Shown here in pieces: positions 1-13,786 of a stretch of DNA of 64,000 nucleotides. The translations under genes and the position numbers were made by a program. This DNA comes from Paramecium octaurelia (Eukaryota; Ciliophora; Oligohymenophorea; Peniculida; Parameciidae). Below the pieces are notes generated by a model, which was not told where the DNA came from, made no database searches, and saw only the letters and a list, made by a program, of their open reading frames with translations. Position 1 is the stretch's first letter. Each line of letters opens with the position of its first letter. The stretch covers positions 187,202-251,201 of the forward strand of contig CAJJDP010000157.1 of assembly GCA_905182995.1 (NCBI GenBank), in the 5' to 3' direction.

Positions 1-664
1 ATTGATATTATTTATACAGATATCTCAATAATATCTATAAAAAAATGAGGTTTCACTGATAATGATAATTATTATGAAGTGAAAAGTGTTGAATCACATC
101 AAGTTCCAAAAATATATTTATCCCGCCTCCAAAACTTTTCTAACTCTTTTAAGCATACAATCAACAACCTTAGTAAATTTTAATTGTTCTTAAGGAGTCT
201 AAACTTCTTTTACACATTCTGAAAAAATGACAATAGTTTTTCGATGAAATAGCTTACAAAAATTAAATACAAAAATATAATGAAATATTTACTATATTTC
301 CAGTGATAACAATTTTTAAGGATACTTGAAAGAGAGACGTTTTAGCTGTGTGCAACTTCTTAAAAATATTTACGTTATAGGGTTTTTCTAATAAAAAGCG
401 TATAGATAAGTAATTTCATCAAAATTAAGTTAAATTAAGCAAAATTTAGAATAATTTTCTCTTGATGTTATTGAATTTACTAGAAGGATTCATAAAATAA
501 AATCATCATATAACTTCAATTATACATTTAAATGTAATAATATTTTTGGCTAATTTGTGTTTAAAGGTTACGTTATGTAAATATTTTTTTATTATTTTTT
601 AAATGACTTTAGATTACTAAAATTTCAATTTTAACCAGCAAATATTTTTCAGTATATTTAATTA
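1..664. other. AT-rich stretch with no supported gene
   Basis: No reading frame free of TGA with protein-like composition was found on either strand. No telomeric GGGGTT/GGGTTT run, tRNA-like fold or known repeat was recognised. Confidence 0.5.
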
Positions 665-937
665 ATGCAAAATAGATATTTTATTTTTTTCATTATTATT
701 ATTTCAAAATGTCTGAAAAAATCACCCAAGAAAAAATAAAATTGGAAAAAAGGTAAGGAAAGAACAGAATATTATTTTGATGAAGTTTAGAGAATAGATG
801 AGAAATGGATGTTCTAAAATTGCAATCAAGAATTTATAAGGGAGCAAGATAAATAAAGATATATTTTTGAGTTTCATTATAAAAATTGTATTGAAGAGGA
901 AAAATGTTGTATAATGATAGTAGCAAGAAGAAAATGA
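665..937 (+). CDS. Possible small protein (90 aa)
   Basis: ATG-initiated frame ending at TGA with in-frame TAA/TAG read as Gln. It starts with a short hydrophobic stretch (about residues 5-13, rich in Phe and Ile). A basic Lys-rich segment follows (about 18-32), then a mixed charged part ending in ARRK. No family was recognised. A 90-codon frame can arise by chance under a single-stop code in AT-rich DNA, so this is only a candidate. Confidence 0.22.
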
Positions 938-1116
938 TATATATAGGTAAAATATATAGTATTTGAATCTGTTTTTCATTTTAATAATTATTCAACTTAT
1001 TTCTTTATAATGATTGGTATGAGATTAAGAATATCAATCAGAATTAAAAAATTAATGTAAATGGAAAAATAAACTTCTTCTTTGCCTGTAAATGTAATAT
1101 TACAGGTATTACAATG

Positions 1117-1614
1117 ATGAATGTCAATAATTTTATTTAACTTATGTGTATAAAGATATAAAATTATAAACAAATAAGGAAGAAAAGAAAAAGTAACGAA
1201 CCATAAGATAGTAAATGTATTTAGCTCTTAATTAACTTCCAAGTAATGGAAAATAGCCTCAGAATTAGGTAATTATATTAAACCTGCAATTTAAGTATCA
1301 TATTTTAGAATTTCGATTGATATGTATAACAGCAAGTTCTAGAGTGTCCTGATTTTCTCACTCAAACTGATTTGCTTTTTTATTTGATGAATAGCTTAAG
1401 TTATCGATTTAAGAATTTGTAGGTTAATTATTTATAGTAATTTAATACAAATAATATCACTACAGGAAATACTGAATCAAAAATATAAAAGTATGAAATT
1501 AATTAAACATATACATATAAATGTTTTTAAATGAATAAAATTAATATAACTAAAATAATTCAATTTTGTTTGAATTAGAAATATAATTTACTTTATATTA
1601 TTAAGATATTTTGA
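1117..1614 (+). pseudogene. Possible gene remnant, one internal TGA
   Basis: A single frame opens at ATG 1117, meets TGA at 1318-1320, and continues in the same frame to a second TGA at 1612-1614. Both parts read like protein (first part Lys/Asn/Gln-rich; second with a hydrophobic segment), but no family is recognised. A 27-nt GT...AG stretch lies just before the first TGA but would not remove it. It could be a decayed gene, a gene with an undetected intron, or chance. Confidence 0.2.
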
Positions 1615-1709
1615 ATGCAATATCACTAAAATTCAACAATAGTTTAATAGAATTATTTTTAATATGGTTAAAAATTATGATTTAAACAGAACAATCATTT
1701 ATAGAAAAA

Positions 1710-2888
1710 ATGAGAATAATGTTCATAATCACTATCATAGCTGTACTCTAATTAGAGTCAGTATCAAGTCTGTCAATCCATGATCGTGAATGTGAGAGAT
1801 ATTTGGAAAAATTTGGAGGACCAGATTTTCAAGATGGGGCAACCTTTTCAAAGGTTTCTTTATCTGGAGATGTTTCCTTTATTGCAGGAACAGCTAATGC
1901 AAAGATTGACATCAGTTATTTTGATTTTAATCTTTTTAATCATCCAATCTATTTTGGTCTTGTTAAAGAAGATGGTAAAACAGAGGATTAGGTTTGTCTT
2001 GAACTTAAATTATGGTAATATACATCTAGTACATTCGATAATCCGGTTTAAGTCACTGATTTAACAATAACACCATCAAGCAATTCAGAAAAACGATAGA
2101 GATATTATTCATTCATTATTCCTTAAAATGAATTCAAAGCCAGATTAGTTGAAACATCTAATTCTGATTAATTCATTTACGCAGGATATTATTCAATTGC
2201 TTTTTATGCAGTTGGTACAGATATGTTATAAGAAACATTCTTTTTTAAATTTTCTCTTTCTATTGATAAAGCAACAGGTGCTGCACTTGAATCTTCATTC
2301 GAATCTTTGAGTAATAACTACATTTTCTATCATAAATCAGAGGATTATAGTGTAGAGTGGTGCACCGATTTGAGTTGTACAGAATTTGCAACTCCAGATC
2401 TTCATTTAAATGATGAGTTTATTCTCAGATAAATATTTGCAGATGATTATGGTTCAAGATTGTACTTGACCAATACACAGGTTTGGTACACAGGAAATGG
2501 ATTATTGAAGAGAGCATCACCAATTTTTATCTATAATGCAACTCCAGGATAAGTAATTATTAAATTTAAGGCTGAAATTGCATGGAGAGAAGTCACAATT
2601 AAAGTTATGTCCACTTTGTCATTATTGTAAGCAGGAAGACGAAAATGGGATGAATAAATTGAATTTATTCAACTCTCTGGAGAAGCTAAATAAATTGAGT
2701 GTATTAAAGCAGAAGGATCAGATGAATGTGCAACATGTGAATAAGAATTCGAGGCTAATGGATTTGCTCATGATGGTTGTGAACGTTAATAATCTTCAGA
2801 ATAGTTAGGAGTTGTTTTCTGGGCCATAGTGTTAATTGTAACAATAATATTCCTTAATTTATCTGATATTATATCATACATTTTATGA
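1710..2888 (+). CDS. Secreted Cys-tail family protein, copy A (392 aa)
   Basis: First intact member of the local family. ATG 1710 gives a typical N-terminal signal peptide (about residues 1-20, Ile/Val/Leu-rich). A beta-rich ectodomain follows, with block motifs shared by all copies: LEKFG, SGDVSFIAGTANAK, YFGLVKEDGK, WCTDLSC, QVWYTGNGLL and ATPGQVIIK. Near the C-terminus is a cysteine cluster of the form C-x2-C-x3-C-x-ANGFAHDGC, followed by a hydrophobic stretch ending at TGA 2886. This suggests a membrane- or GPI-anchored surface protein. No introns are needed. Function is unknown and no catalytic residues are apparent. Its 3' flank contains a 24-bp element (2982-3005) also found beyond the truncated copies near 13.4 and 15.5 kb. 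Confidence 0.85.
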
Positions 2889-3640
2889 TTAATTTTTCAT
2901 TACTAAATGTTATGTATATAAAAATTTAATTTCACTCTTAAAATTACATTTACTATAAACTTAATATTAATATTCACAAAATTGAACAGTCCTCATTTTC
3001 AAAATATCATAAATCTTATTTTCGTATTTAAACAAAATTTCAATCATTTAACTTGCCAACAAAATGATAAATATTACTAGTTAATTCTTCTGAAAATACT
3101 TGCTTTTAATATCAAAAAAGCTATTGATAGTATAAGGAAGTGACTATTGAAGTTGCTGCACATTTTTTTACATTTGTCATTTTTAAATCCATTTTATTTT
3201 TAACATTCTCTTCTTATGAGTGTTTCTATTTAATAAAGAAGCTAATCTTTATCTCAAATAAGCTATCTAAATTTATTAACATAAAATTTCTGAAGTTAAA
3301 TTAATGAATTTACTAATAATTAAGTTTATCATAGAGATGAAATAATATTTTTTGATCTTCTTTAGTTTTGTTATTTAAATTTATCTCATATACCTTTTAT
3401 TATGTAAATCTAAATAACAATAATTCTACTTCATAATTAAATAAATCGGTCTTTAATTTCATATCGAAAAGAAATCCAATAACTTAAAATTTTTATTTTA
3501 CTAAGATGGATATATCAGGTTCTTGATAGTAACTGAAAGGTAAAACAAGTTCTATTGCAATCTATTTTTAGAATCACATATTTTTAATAAAGAAAAGCTT
3601 TTATAAGTTTAGAAGAAATTGTTGAAGAAATTAGAATGTT
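2889..3640. other. Intergenic, family 3'-flank element at 2982-3005
   Basis: No gene is supported. The only recognisable content is family-shared 3' flank. A 24-bp stretch starting TTGAACAGTCC recurs at 15461-15484 and, inverted, at 13368-13391. Flanking AT-rich sequence is also similar, so duplications in this cluster carried their downstream DNA with them. Confidence 0.5.
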
Positions 3641-4690
3641 GTATGTGATAAAAAATAAGTGAATCAAATTGTGAGAACTAATAAAATTGCAAAGAAAACA
3701 ATTGCAATCTAATGGGAAAATAAGCAACTTGGACATCCATCATGAGCAAATCCATTAGCATCACATTCTTATTAACATGTTGCACATTCATCTGATCCTT
3801 CAGCTTTAATACGCTCAATTTAAAAAGTTTCTCCAGAGACTGGATCAAATTCAGTTTAGGCTTTTGATGATCCAATTCAGAAAAATAATGGAGATATTAT
3901 ACCTTCACAATTCGAGGAAAAGAATTAGACACTAGATTGGTTAAAACATCTAATAATTCATTTATACAGGATATTATGCACTTGCTTAATATGCGGCTGA
4001 TGCAGATTCGCTCTAATACGTATTCTTTTTTGAATTTTCAACTTTTATTAATAGGGCAATAAATCCTTTATATAACCTTTTTTCAAACCTTTGAGTTGTA
4101 GATCAAATTTAATTGTACAATTACCAAACCTTGCAATGCCTTATTTGATACATAATTGAAATGGTGCACTGATATTACATGCTCCTAATTTGCCATCCTA
4201 GATCTTCAATTAATGATGATTTTTTTTTATTTTGTTCTTTAATGAGTTGTTACAACAGCTGGAATGGATGCCTATTATTTAATAGAAACTGAAGTTTGGT
4301 ACACAGGAGATGGGTTATTAAGGAAAACATGACCAATTTCTATAATTAATTCAATAAAAGGAGAAGTAATTATTTAATTGAAAGATGAAATTGCATGGAG
4401 TGCAGTCACAATAAAAGTTATGTCCACTTTGTCATCATTGTAAGCAGGAGGAAGAAAGATATTGGTTTAAACTGAATTTGATCCAGTCTCTGGAGAAACT
4501 TAATAAATCGAGTGTATTAAAGCAGGAGGTTCAGATGAATGTGCAACATGTTTATAAGAATGGAATGCTAATGGATTTGCTCATGATGGATATCCAAGTT
4601 GCTTATTTTCCCATTATATTGCAATTTTATAAGTTCTCACAATTTGATTATTTTTTATCATATTATGTCATACTGATTTGATCAACAACA
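3641..4690 (+). pseudogene. Rearranged pseudogene of the secreted Cys-tail family (copy B)
   Basis: Family sequence lies here in two orientations. From about 3641 to 3868 the C-terminal Cys cluster (ANGFAHDGC type) reads on the minus strand. From about 3869 to 4690 the middle and C-terminal parts of the ectodomain read on the plus strand (RYYTFTI, KWCTDITC, EVWYTGDGLL, AWSAVTIKV, NGFAHDGY). The signal peptide and first third are missing. There is at least one frame change near 3955 and a TGA inside the block after GDGLLRKT at about 4330. The last Cys of the conserved tail is Tyr. The two C-terminal pieces form an imperfect inverted pair, suggesting inversion or fold-back after duplication. 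Confidence 0.8.
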
Positions 4691-5291
4691 TCTTCTTAAC
4701 TTATATAAGCCTTTCTTTACTTCAAAAAATTTAATATCTTTAAATTAAGCGTAACTGTATCAAATAGAAGGGTGAATTCTTAAGTATATATAATCTGGTT
4801 TCAATATTCAAAAAAAGCTGAATAAGTCATTCTCTATAGGAAGATCTATTGAGATAATTTTATAAATATGCAATTATAGATGATATTTTTACAAGAGGGT
4901 AGCCATATAGAATTTTATTTACCATACAAATATATTGTATCTTAAACATAATTAATTTTATTCCTCATAAATCTTATTGCATTTACAATCATATGTCTAA
5001 ATTAAGGTCTATTACAATACAGAACTAATTATATCGATATATTTGAATTAAATTTCTTAATTATTTAATAGAATTAAAAATTACAAGAGATTTAATCTTT
5101 ATATCCCTCGTTTTTATATATTAAGTCTATTTTATGTTCTCATAAGTATCTTTTTACGCGTTTTGGCAAGCATTTGAAATGCTTCAATAATAACTTTCAA
5201 GTAGAATTTATTTTTATAATCTCTTCAACAAAAGATTGATAATGATTATTTGCAAATATTTGGTTTAATATATAAATGTAGATAAAACCAA
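4691..5291. other. Intergenic, nothing recognised
   Basis: AT-rich DNA between pseudogene B and the 3' end of copy C. No conserved frame or RNA gene is visible. Confidence 0.45.
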
Positions 5292-6440
5292 TCAAATCAT
5301 CATGAATAAAAATGTAACCACTAATAACAATACAGTTAAATTTGATTGATTGCAGGCTTCACATCCATCATGAGCAAATCCATTAACTTCGCATTCTTAT
5401 TCGCAATTGGGGCATATTTCTGCTCCTTCAGCTTTGATACAATTTATATCTGGTAGACGTCCGGTATAAGTATCATAGGTCACTTAGGCCAACAATCTTC
5501 TTTCTCCAAATTAACTAGTCGATAAGATAGAAGAAACTTAAATAGAAAGATTATTCCATGCTATGTCAGCTTATAATTAAATGATAGCCTACCCTTTAAT
5601 TGAATTATTCACAAAAATTGGGGTAGCTTTTTAAAGGATTCCATCACCAGTGAACCAAACTTCTGTATCAATTAAGTAGTAATCATTCTTATCACTTGTG
5701 TTCATCATTTATAATATGACAAATAGATCATTTTCATGAAGGTCTTGTTATGCGAATGCAGTACAAGTTAAATCTGTGCACCATTTTAAAATGCTATCTC
5801 CCTAATTCTCACAAAGTTCATTAGGGTTACATGATGCAGTTGCTTTTCGACTCAAAGGTGTAAAGGCTGTTTCTGCTTGATTTGTCATTCTATCAACAAC
5901 TACTGCGAAATCAAAATAGAATGTGTATTAGAGTTGGTCGGTACCAGCAGCATAATAAGCAATTGCGTAATATCCTTTGTAAATATATTAGTTAGAATTA
6001 GAAGTCTTTACTAATCTTGTTTCAAATTACTCACCTGGAATGATGAATGAATAATATCTCCATTATTTTTATAAATTGTTTGATGGTGTTATTGGCAAAT
6101 CAGTAACTTCTATGCCATCAGCATATTAGTTTGATGTGAATTTGTATAGTTTAAGGTCAAGGCATGTTTCATCCGCTTTTTTCCCATCCTCTTAAACAAG
6201 ACCGAAAAATTTTAGATCATTGAAGCGATCAACATCAGAATATCTTAAGTTTACCTTCAGATTAGAAGTACCTATGATGTAGGAAACATCTCCTGAGAAA
6301 GCAAGCTTTGTAGCACCTGATCCATCTTCATTATTAGCAGTTCCGAATTTTTCCAAATAAATATTACATTCTGGACCTTCTATAGGGAGTCTTGCTAATC
6401 CAATAACAAAACAGGTAAATAGAAATACTAGCATTTTCAT
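5292..6440 (-). CDS. Secreted Cys-tail family protein, copy C (382 aa)
   Basis: Intact member on the minus strand, a single exon from ATG at 6440 to TGA at 5292. The signal peptide spans about residues 1-17 (MKMLVFLFTCFVIG...). It shares the blocks LEKFGTANNEDGSGATK, LAFSGDVSYI, RYSDVD, FGLVQEDGK, WRYYSFIIPG, WCTDLTC and EVWFTGDGIL, and the Cys tail NGFAHDGCEAC. A C-terminal hydrophobic segment (LTVLLLVVTFLFMMI) ends the protein. It is closer to copy F than to copy D in length and blocks. A surface or secreted role is inferred from the signal peptide and hydrophobic C-terminus only. Confidence 0.87.
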
Positions 6441-7198
6441 AGAGAATAATTAATCATAACTTTATTATTATCATTCTTTAGAAACACTCAATTTGAAGTC
6501 AATATTCTATTTAGTTTACTATAACAATTATTAAAATTCATTGTAAGGTAAACCTAAAGAAACGAATAACAAACGAAAATTATAAGATTCAAATAAAAAT
6601 TGATCGCAATACTTGCATGAAAGAATGTATTTTTATATACTTAGATATATATACTCGCGCTTTACTAGTTTGTATTCTTTGTATATCTTTCATAGATGTT
6701 CCAGCATTAATTGTGTTTATTGTGTTTGGCATTCATTAATTTCTACATTTTAAAGCTCATTTTAGTTATTTTTTTTTTATTTTCTTTAACAAAATTAGTA
6801 TTTATTTGCTATCGTTCAATAATTAATTTTATCCAAAATTCTGAGTGATAAAATGAATTGAATTTTCAGATTTAAACTTATTTGAAGTTTGTTAATTTTT
6901 CTCATCACAATGACTAATTAAATCTGTAGATCATATTATCTTCTTAGGGTGTTTTTATGAATTTGATTCTTAATTTAGTTACCTACATCCTCAATCAAAA
7001 AGAGAATCTAAGTCGTAATTCTAAATAGAATTGATAGGCATATGTAAAAAATTATTAATATAAAAATGATTGTTAATAAATTAAAATAATAATTCTGTGA
7101 ATAAAGGTATAATTTAAAATTTCATAAAAGTTGAACGATTAAATTGGCTCTGTAGTTTTTCTTTTTGGAAAGAATAAAATAGTGATATAATTGATAGA
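6441..7198. other. Intergenic, nothing recognised
   Basis: About 750 bp of AT-rich DNA between copies C and D. No protein-like frame or RNA gene was seen. Confidence 0.45.
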
Positions 7199-8746
7199 TC
7201 AAATAGTTGTAGCAAACAATAATATCATGTTTAAAAATATTAAGAATCCGTAACATATATGTCTATGGCATTCTCCGCATGAAGTAGAAGAAAATCCGTT
7301 TATATTGCATTCTTCTTCACAACTTGCGCACATCTCCGTTCCTTAAGGTCTTATACATCCAAGAGAAAAATCGTTTTCAGCTGGTTCTGGGAGTTAGCTT
7401 GAGTTGGTTGATAATGGATATGTGTAGAAATCTGGGCCTGAACCTGTAGTCGAAATCTATGACTTAACTTTAATCGAAACTGCTTTCCAAACTATATTTA
7501 CTTTCAATAGCATATTAACTTATCCTTCAGTAGAATTTATAATTTAAATTGGAGTTACCTCTACATTTAAGCCTTCTCCAATAAACCATACCTGAGTATT
7601 AGTCAAACCGAAGCCTAAATAAGTTGGGCTTTTAATAACTTATTAAATATTAACAAAATCATTAAAGTGCAAATTTGGGGTTGTCTCCAAAAGTTTTTAA
7701 CACGTAAGATCAGAGCACAATCTTAACTAAGTCTCAATTTTAATAGGGTCATAAGGTTATGGAAAAGAGTTTGTAGAAGTAGTAGACGAAGTAGACGAAG
7801 TAGACGAAAAAGCTCTGAAAGTAATTTCAACATTGTTTTCAAAAGTATAACTAGGAGGTTTTCTTGATAAAGTAGAAATAACCTTGATACTAACCTTTTT
7901 CCAAGCAAATGGCACTTTCAAAATAATTATAACTTAACCTGGAGTTGTATTATTATATCTCATAGTTTTTGCCTTTGTTTGAATTTAATCAATTGTATAG
8001 TAAACCTCAATATTTTCTAATTTTTCATTTTTAAATTCACAATCTACAATTACCTATTATAAAAAAAATATAGTATTGAGATATAAAAGTGGAGGCTCAT
8101 TCAAATAAGATTAGCAAGTGAAGTTACTACACCATAATAGTTTAGATCCAGGAACAATTATAGGTGATTAATCAAATATAATTTAAGATGAAAATTTGGT
8201 ATCGTTTAGTAGTTAAGAATTATTATTGACGTTGATAGTGAAATTAAAGATAAACTAATATTTAAAAGATCTTTTCAAAGTTGATTCAAAATTTATTGAA
8301 TAAGATCCATCATATGTTTGAATGCTTGTATTTTAGGTAGAGATGTCATGTTTATTTAACTTTGATATTGGGATTTTGAACGAATAATATCTCCATTAAA
8401 AATTTGTATTATTTGATACAAAAATCGATAAATTTGTGAGTAATTAAGGTAATTAGTCTTAAGTGTTAGGCAAATGATACACTTGAAGATTAAGACACGT
8501 TGTTTCTGGAGTCTTTCCATCTTCTTAAATTAAACCAAAATAAATTGGATCTTCAAATAGAACATCAGTATATTTCACATTAATTTAGATATCCCGAGAT
8601 TCCTAAATATACACCACATCTCCACTAAACTCAAGAGGTGACTTTGTCGTTCCAAATTTATAGAAATATTTATTGCAATCGATTGAATCGTTAGTTTAGC
8701 TTAAGGCAGTTACGATGAATTAGATTAATACTATGATTATTCCCAT
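7199..8746 (-). CDS. Enlarged Cys-tail family protein, copy D (515 aa)
   Basis: Minus-strand single exon with a signal peptide (MGIIIVLIQFIVTALSQ). It is about 130 residues longer than its relatives because the central module occurs twice. One WCS-x2-TC unit with a TPGQVIIIL block is followed, after a Thr/Ser-rich linker (SSTSSTSSTTST, about residues 310-325), by a second CSDLTC...QVWFIGEGL...EGQVNMLL unit. The C-terminal Cys cluster is retained but altered (CASCEEECNINGFSSTSCGEC), lacking the usual AHDG. A hydrophobic C-terminus ends in FATTI. It is the most diverged intact member, and internal duplication is the simplest explanation of its size. Confidence 0.85.
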
Positions 8747-9268
8747 TTATGTTAATTAAATTTATTTCTTTTTTTCATTTTATGAATATCAATTTTAAAA
8801 ATTAATTCTACTTAGTATTTTCTTTCTAAAGCACTGGTTAATTCAACTGAATTTTAGTACTCTTTACCTTTCGAAGTCCTTGCTTTTAAAGTTGTTGATT
8901 TGATGGAAAAATAATAATATTGTAAAAGTATTTTTCTCCTTGTAATTTCTATAACAATTTTGCAAATTTAATATCTATATTAAATATATAGAAAATAAAT
9001 GAAAAAATGATCAATTTATTAATTTTTTTGAAATCCAGTTAATTTAAGCAATGATAGATGATAAAGAGAAGTATTGGAATGCTGTCAGTTAGTTCTATTT
9101 TCACATATATTACTTTTGAATAATGAATGATGAATTTGGATGGGAATTTCGACATTGACTTTGAAATCATTGAATGATGTGAATTCGATAAAAAAAAGAC
9201 TCTAATTTCTAAATTCAGACTAAGTATATAAAAAATCGATACATTTATGATTTATAATAATATAATAA
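8747..9268. other. Intergenic between divergent copy D and CDPK
   Basis: About 520 bp separating two divergently transcribed start codons, long by the standards of this window. No conserved frame was seen; it presumably holds both promoters. Confidence 0.4.
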
Positions 9269-10968
<1,700 letters not shown>

Positions 10969-10993
10969 ATTACTCTTTATATACTTTAGTATG

Positions 10994-11451
10994 TCATTTT
11001 TTGTTTTGCTTTTCTTGTTTGGGGTTATTCGCAAAATAAATCTTGAGGCCTGTCTTGTCATTTTTATCGAAACGATATCCCTATGAAATGTAAAAAGGTT
11101 TAAGTTCACTTGAAGAGTTTGCATCACAATAGTAGCTTGCAAGGCATCATCGAAATCTACGAAACAGAGCAAATATTCTCTTCCCTTTTGAGTTTGCTTT
11201 TTAATCAGACGGACTCTTTGGAACCCAGGGTAAGGACGAAATATATCTAAAAGTATATGAAGTTTTTAATACGTGCCACTTCTCGTTCTTGTGCATCGTT
11301 TGGAATTCCTATTGCATTTATTATCGATGATCTTACCGTCGACGTAGAGAGAGTGAGTAGACTCCTTTTGAGGCTGGAATTGCTGATTATCTCTGATCAA
11401 TTCGAAATACTGATTATTGAACATGGGGTTTGGGTATGGGTTATTGAACAT
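10994..11451 (-). CDS. RBPMS/couch-potato-like RRM protein (124 aa)
   Basis: A single RRM of the RBPMS type: SLYVDGIPNDA (RNP2 side), FRPYPGFQRVRLIKK, then LLCFVDFDDALQATIVMQTL (RNP1 region) and GYRFD...LKIYFANNPK. The family normally binds RNA as a dimer; that is family knowledge. Three introns of 28, 26 and 29 nt make the frames contiguous and leave exactly 125 codons. The 3' end lies 25 bp from the CDPK stop on the other strand. The 5' end is 29 bp from the start of the divergent neighbour. Confidence 0.92.
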
Positions 11452-11480
11452 TAAATATATAAAAATTATTAATATATTAA
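11452..11480. promoter_or_regulatory. 29-bp divergent promoter region
   Basis: Only 29 bp, almost all A and T, separate the start codons of the RRM gene (minus) and the coiled-coil gene (plus). Any core promoter for both must lie here or inside the coding regions. No specific motif can be named. Confidence 0.5.
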
Positions 11481-11842
11481 ATGGATAAGTCATAACCTAT
11501 CAAGAGATCTTCGAAACAAAGAGACACTGATTACCAAGAGAAACCTCAAGTAAGACAACCATTCTAATCTAGTCCAAAATAATGCAGGATACTCAACAGA
11601 GCAGTCAATAATACATCATAACAGATGCCACTTTCGAATTAATTATAAGAGAGAGAGATGCCTTGATAGAAAGGTTGGAATACGACCAAAGATAATTAAA
11701 ATATCAACTGGAACAAAAGAAAATTGAATTATATGAACTCTCTTAGCGATTTACATCCCAAAGAGGGAACCACCTACTCAAACTCTAACAGTCAGGTGTC
11801 TAACTTAAGCAAATTCAGCCAGATGCAGACGCTTATAAATGA
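11481..11842 (+). CDS. Small coiled-coil protein (112 aa)
   Basis: ATG 11481 with one 23-nt intron (gtaag...tctag) near codon 24 leaves 113 codons. The product is hydrophilic at the N-terminus (MDKSQPIKRSSKQRD). It then forms a likely helix and coiled coil from about residue 50 (LIIRERDALIERLEYD...). No family was recognised. It is divergently paired with the RRM gene. Confidence 0.75.
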
Positions 11843-12052
11843 CTTACTTAATTAATTATAATTTTTATATTAAGGTATCAAACAAATTCTTAATAATTCC
11901 AAATTAACAATAACTTCCCCTAAAATTAATCTGAGTTATGTTGTATCTTCACTTTTCATTCTCAATCTTGTATTTAGCCAATAACCAATTATTAAATTTA
12001 TTTAATTTTATCTTTTTTGTTTTATAAATATTATTTTCAATAGCAAACAAAA

Positions 12053-12457
12053 ATGCTATTATTAAACAGATTTGTGTATGAAAACCTCGTTGTATATCCA
12101 ATTCAAAACTACAATAATATCTTTACACTCCTCAATCCACAGATTTAAATAGAATTTGCTTTCAAAGTAACCCACTATAAGATTATTTCATATTTTATAA
12201 TGGATTGTATGAGGGTGTATTCACAAGTTTCGATTATGAGGCTAATAGATATTTCAAAAGAATTATTAGAAAAGGATTATAGTATTTATTTTATTGAATT
12301 TTTTTATTTAATTTGGTTACATTTAGTATGTTATATGAATAGAGCGAGCATGGAAACTTTTATGCTTCAAATATTTTAATTAAACAATGTTCAATTTTTG
12401 CATTTATTAATCTTAATATAGTTGAGAATATATAAATATATATCTTTTGTTGATTGA
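12053..12457 (+). CDS. Uncertain ORF (134 aa)
   Basis: A 135-codon TGA-free frame starting at ATG. A second frame over 12100-12300 reads at least as protein-like (…NGLYEGVFTSFDYEANRYF…), so the real gene, if any, may splice between frames or be decayed. No family was recognised. Confidence 0.22.
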
Positions 12458-12564
12458 ATTCTTTTATTAATTCCAATCGAATCCATCTTGAAATGATATT
12501 AAATATTTTTTATTTTACTAAATAAACAATCATTATATTGATGATGAATCAGATTAATTAAAAC

Positions 12565-12920
12565 TCATAGTAAAGGCATTTTTGGTAATAAATCACTAGT
12601 GAATCGAATAGCATTTGCAAAACTAAATTATTTACAAATCAATACTCTCCTTCTATGACTAACTTTTTTCTCATAAACAATGTCCTTAGATTCGTTTATC
12701 CCTTAGAAAAGCAAACCATATCATCATCTTAAATGTTGAAAATGGTATCAGCATCTTTACTTGTATCTGGTATTACTTTTTTGCTATCAATATCAATTAG
12801 CCAAAGTTTATGTTCAGATCCTCTAATTACTTTGAAGCAAATCTTGCCTTTGACTTTCTTCCTTAACTTATCGGATAATCCTTTTGAAGCCATAAATACA
12901 AAAATTGGATCGGAATGCAT
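12565..12920 (-). CDS. SCP2-like sterol-carrier domain protein (110 aa)
   Basis: Stand-alone SCP2 fold. The core KGKICFKVIRG...WLIDIDSKK is followed by the typical ADTIFNIQDDDMV and FSKGQTNLRTLFMRKKLVIE. A 23-nt intron (gtattg...tttag) joins this to the last exon DFANAIRFTSDLLPKM. The spliced length is 111 codons. SCP2 domains bind lipids in a hydrophobic tunnel. No PTS1-type peroxisomal signal ends the protein (it ends in MPLL), so a cytosolic or other location is possible. Confidence 0.85.
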
Positions 12921-12935
12921 TATTTTTATTTATTA

Positions 12936-13363
12936 ATAATAAATAAGAATTCACTCGAACAATTATCTCTTTTAGACCATAGTTAAGAAGTTTAAAAAAT
13001 CTGGAAAAAAATTTGTCATCTAAATATATTATCAACTGTTACTTGAATCAATATTTTGATAATCCATTCAATTATTAATTATTTAAGCAATAGAGAAAGG
13101 GTTAATTCATCATTTCAGGAATTCTATAAAGATTAAATTAAATATTATTCTTTTCCAAAACAAAGAATCTTATGGAATTCTATTTTATCTGTATAAAAAT
13201 GAATTGTCTTTATAATTTGTTCCTGCTATTACATGATTAATAAAATGATCTATATTTGCAAAAATTATTTTGTTGAATTAAGATCTATAGATAAAGGGTT
13301 CAGAATTATAAGATGAATTAAGACAATTGGTTGAATGCATATTTAAATAAAGATAAAATTTAT
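12936..13363. other. Intergenic, nothing recognised
   Basis: AT-rich DNA upstream of the SCP2 gene, running up to the left inverted-repeat arm. Only short frames were seen. Confidence 0.4.
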
Positions 13364-13786
13364 TTTAATTTTGAAAATGAGGACTGTTCAATTTTGGGAA
13401 TGTTAGTATTAAGTTAAGAGTGTAATATAATTTTAAGAGTGAAATGAAATTTTGATATAAATAAGATTTGTTAAGATTCATAATATATATGATTAAATAT
13501 CAGATTCAGTTTAAATTAAATAGTATTTATATATTCCAAGGAATGTTAATAACTTATTAGATAAGAAACTCATGGTTGCAATTCAGTTTAAGGAATAATG
13601 AATGTATAATATCTTACCATCTTATTTAACAAGACCAAAGTATCTCAACTTAACTTTTCCATTACTAGTTCCAGTGATAAAGGAGACAAACAGTCTGGAT
13701 CATTCAATGACAAACCTCATACTTACTCTAATTACAGTATAACTATGATAATCATTATGAATATTCTTTTCATTTATTTTTTAATG
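13364..13786. repeat. Left arm of a 423-bp inverted repeat
   Basis: Reverse complement of 15066-15488 with equal length and only about two mismatches seen by eye (for example near 13660). The arm holds, on the minus strand, the first codons of the secreted Cys-tail family (ATG at 13773, signal-peptide part), then a shortened and frame-disrupted N-terminal block, then about 250 bp of family 3' flank including the TTGAACAGTCC element at its outer end. Confidence 0.93.
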
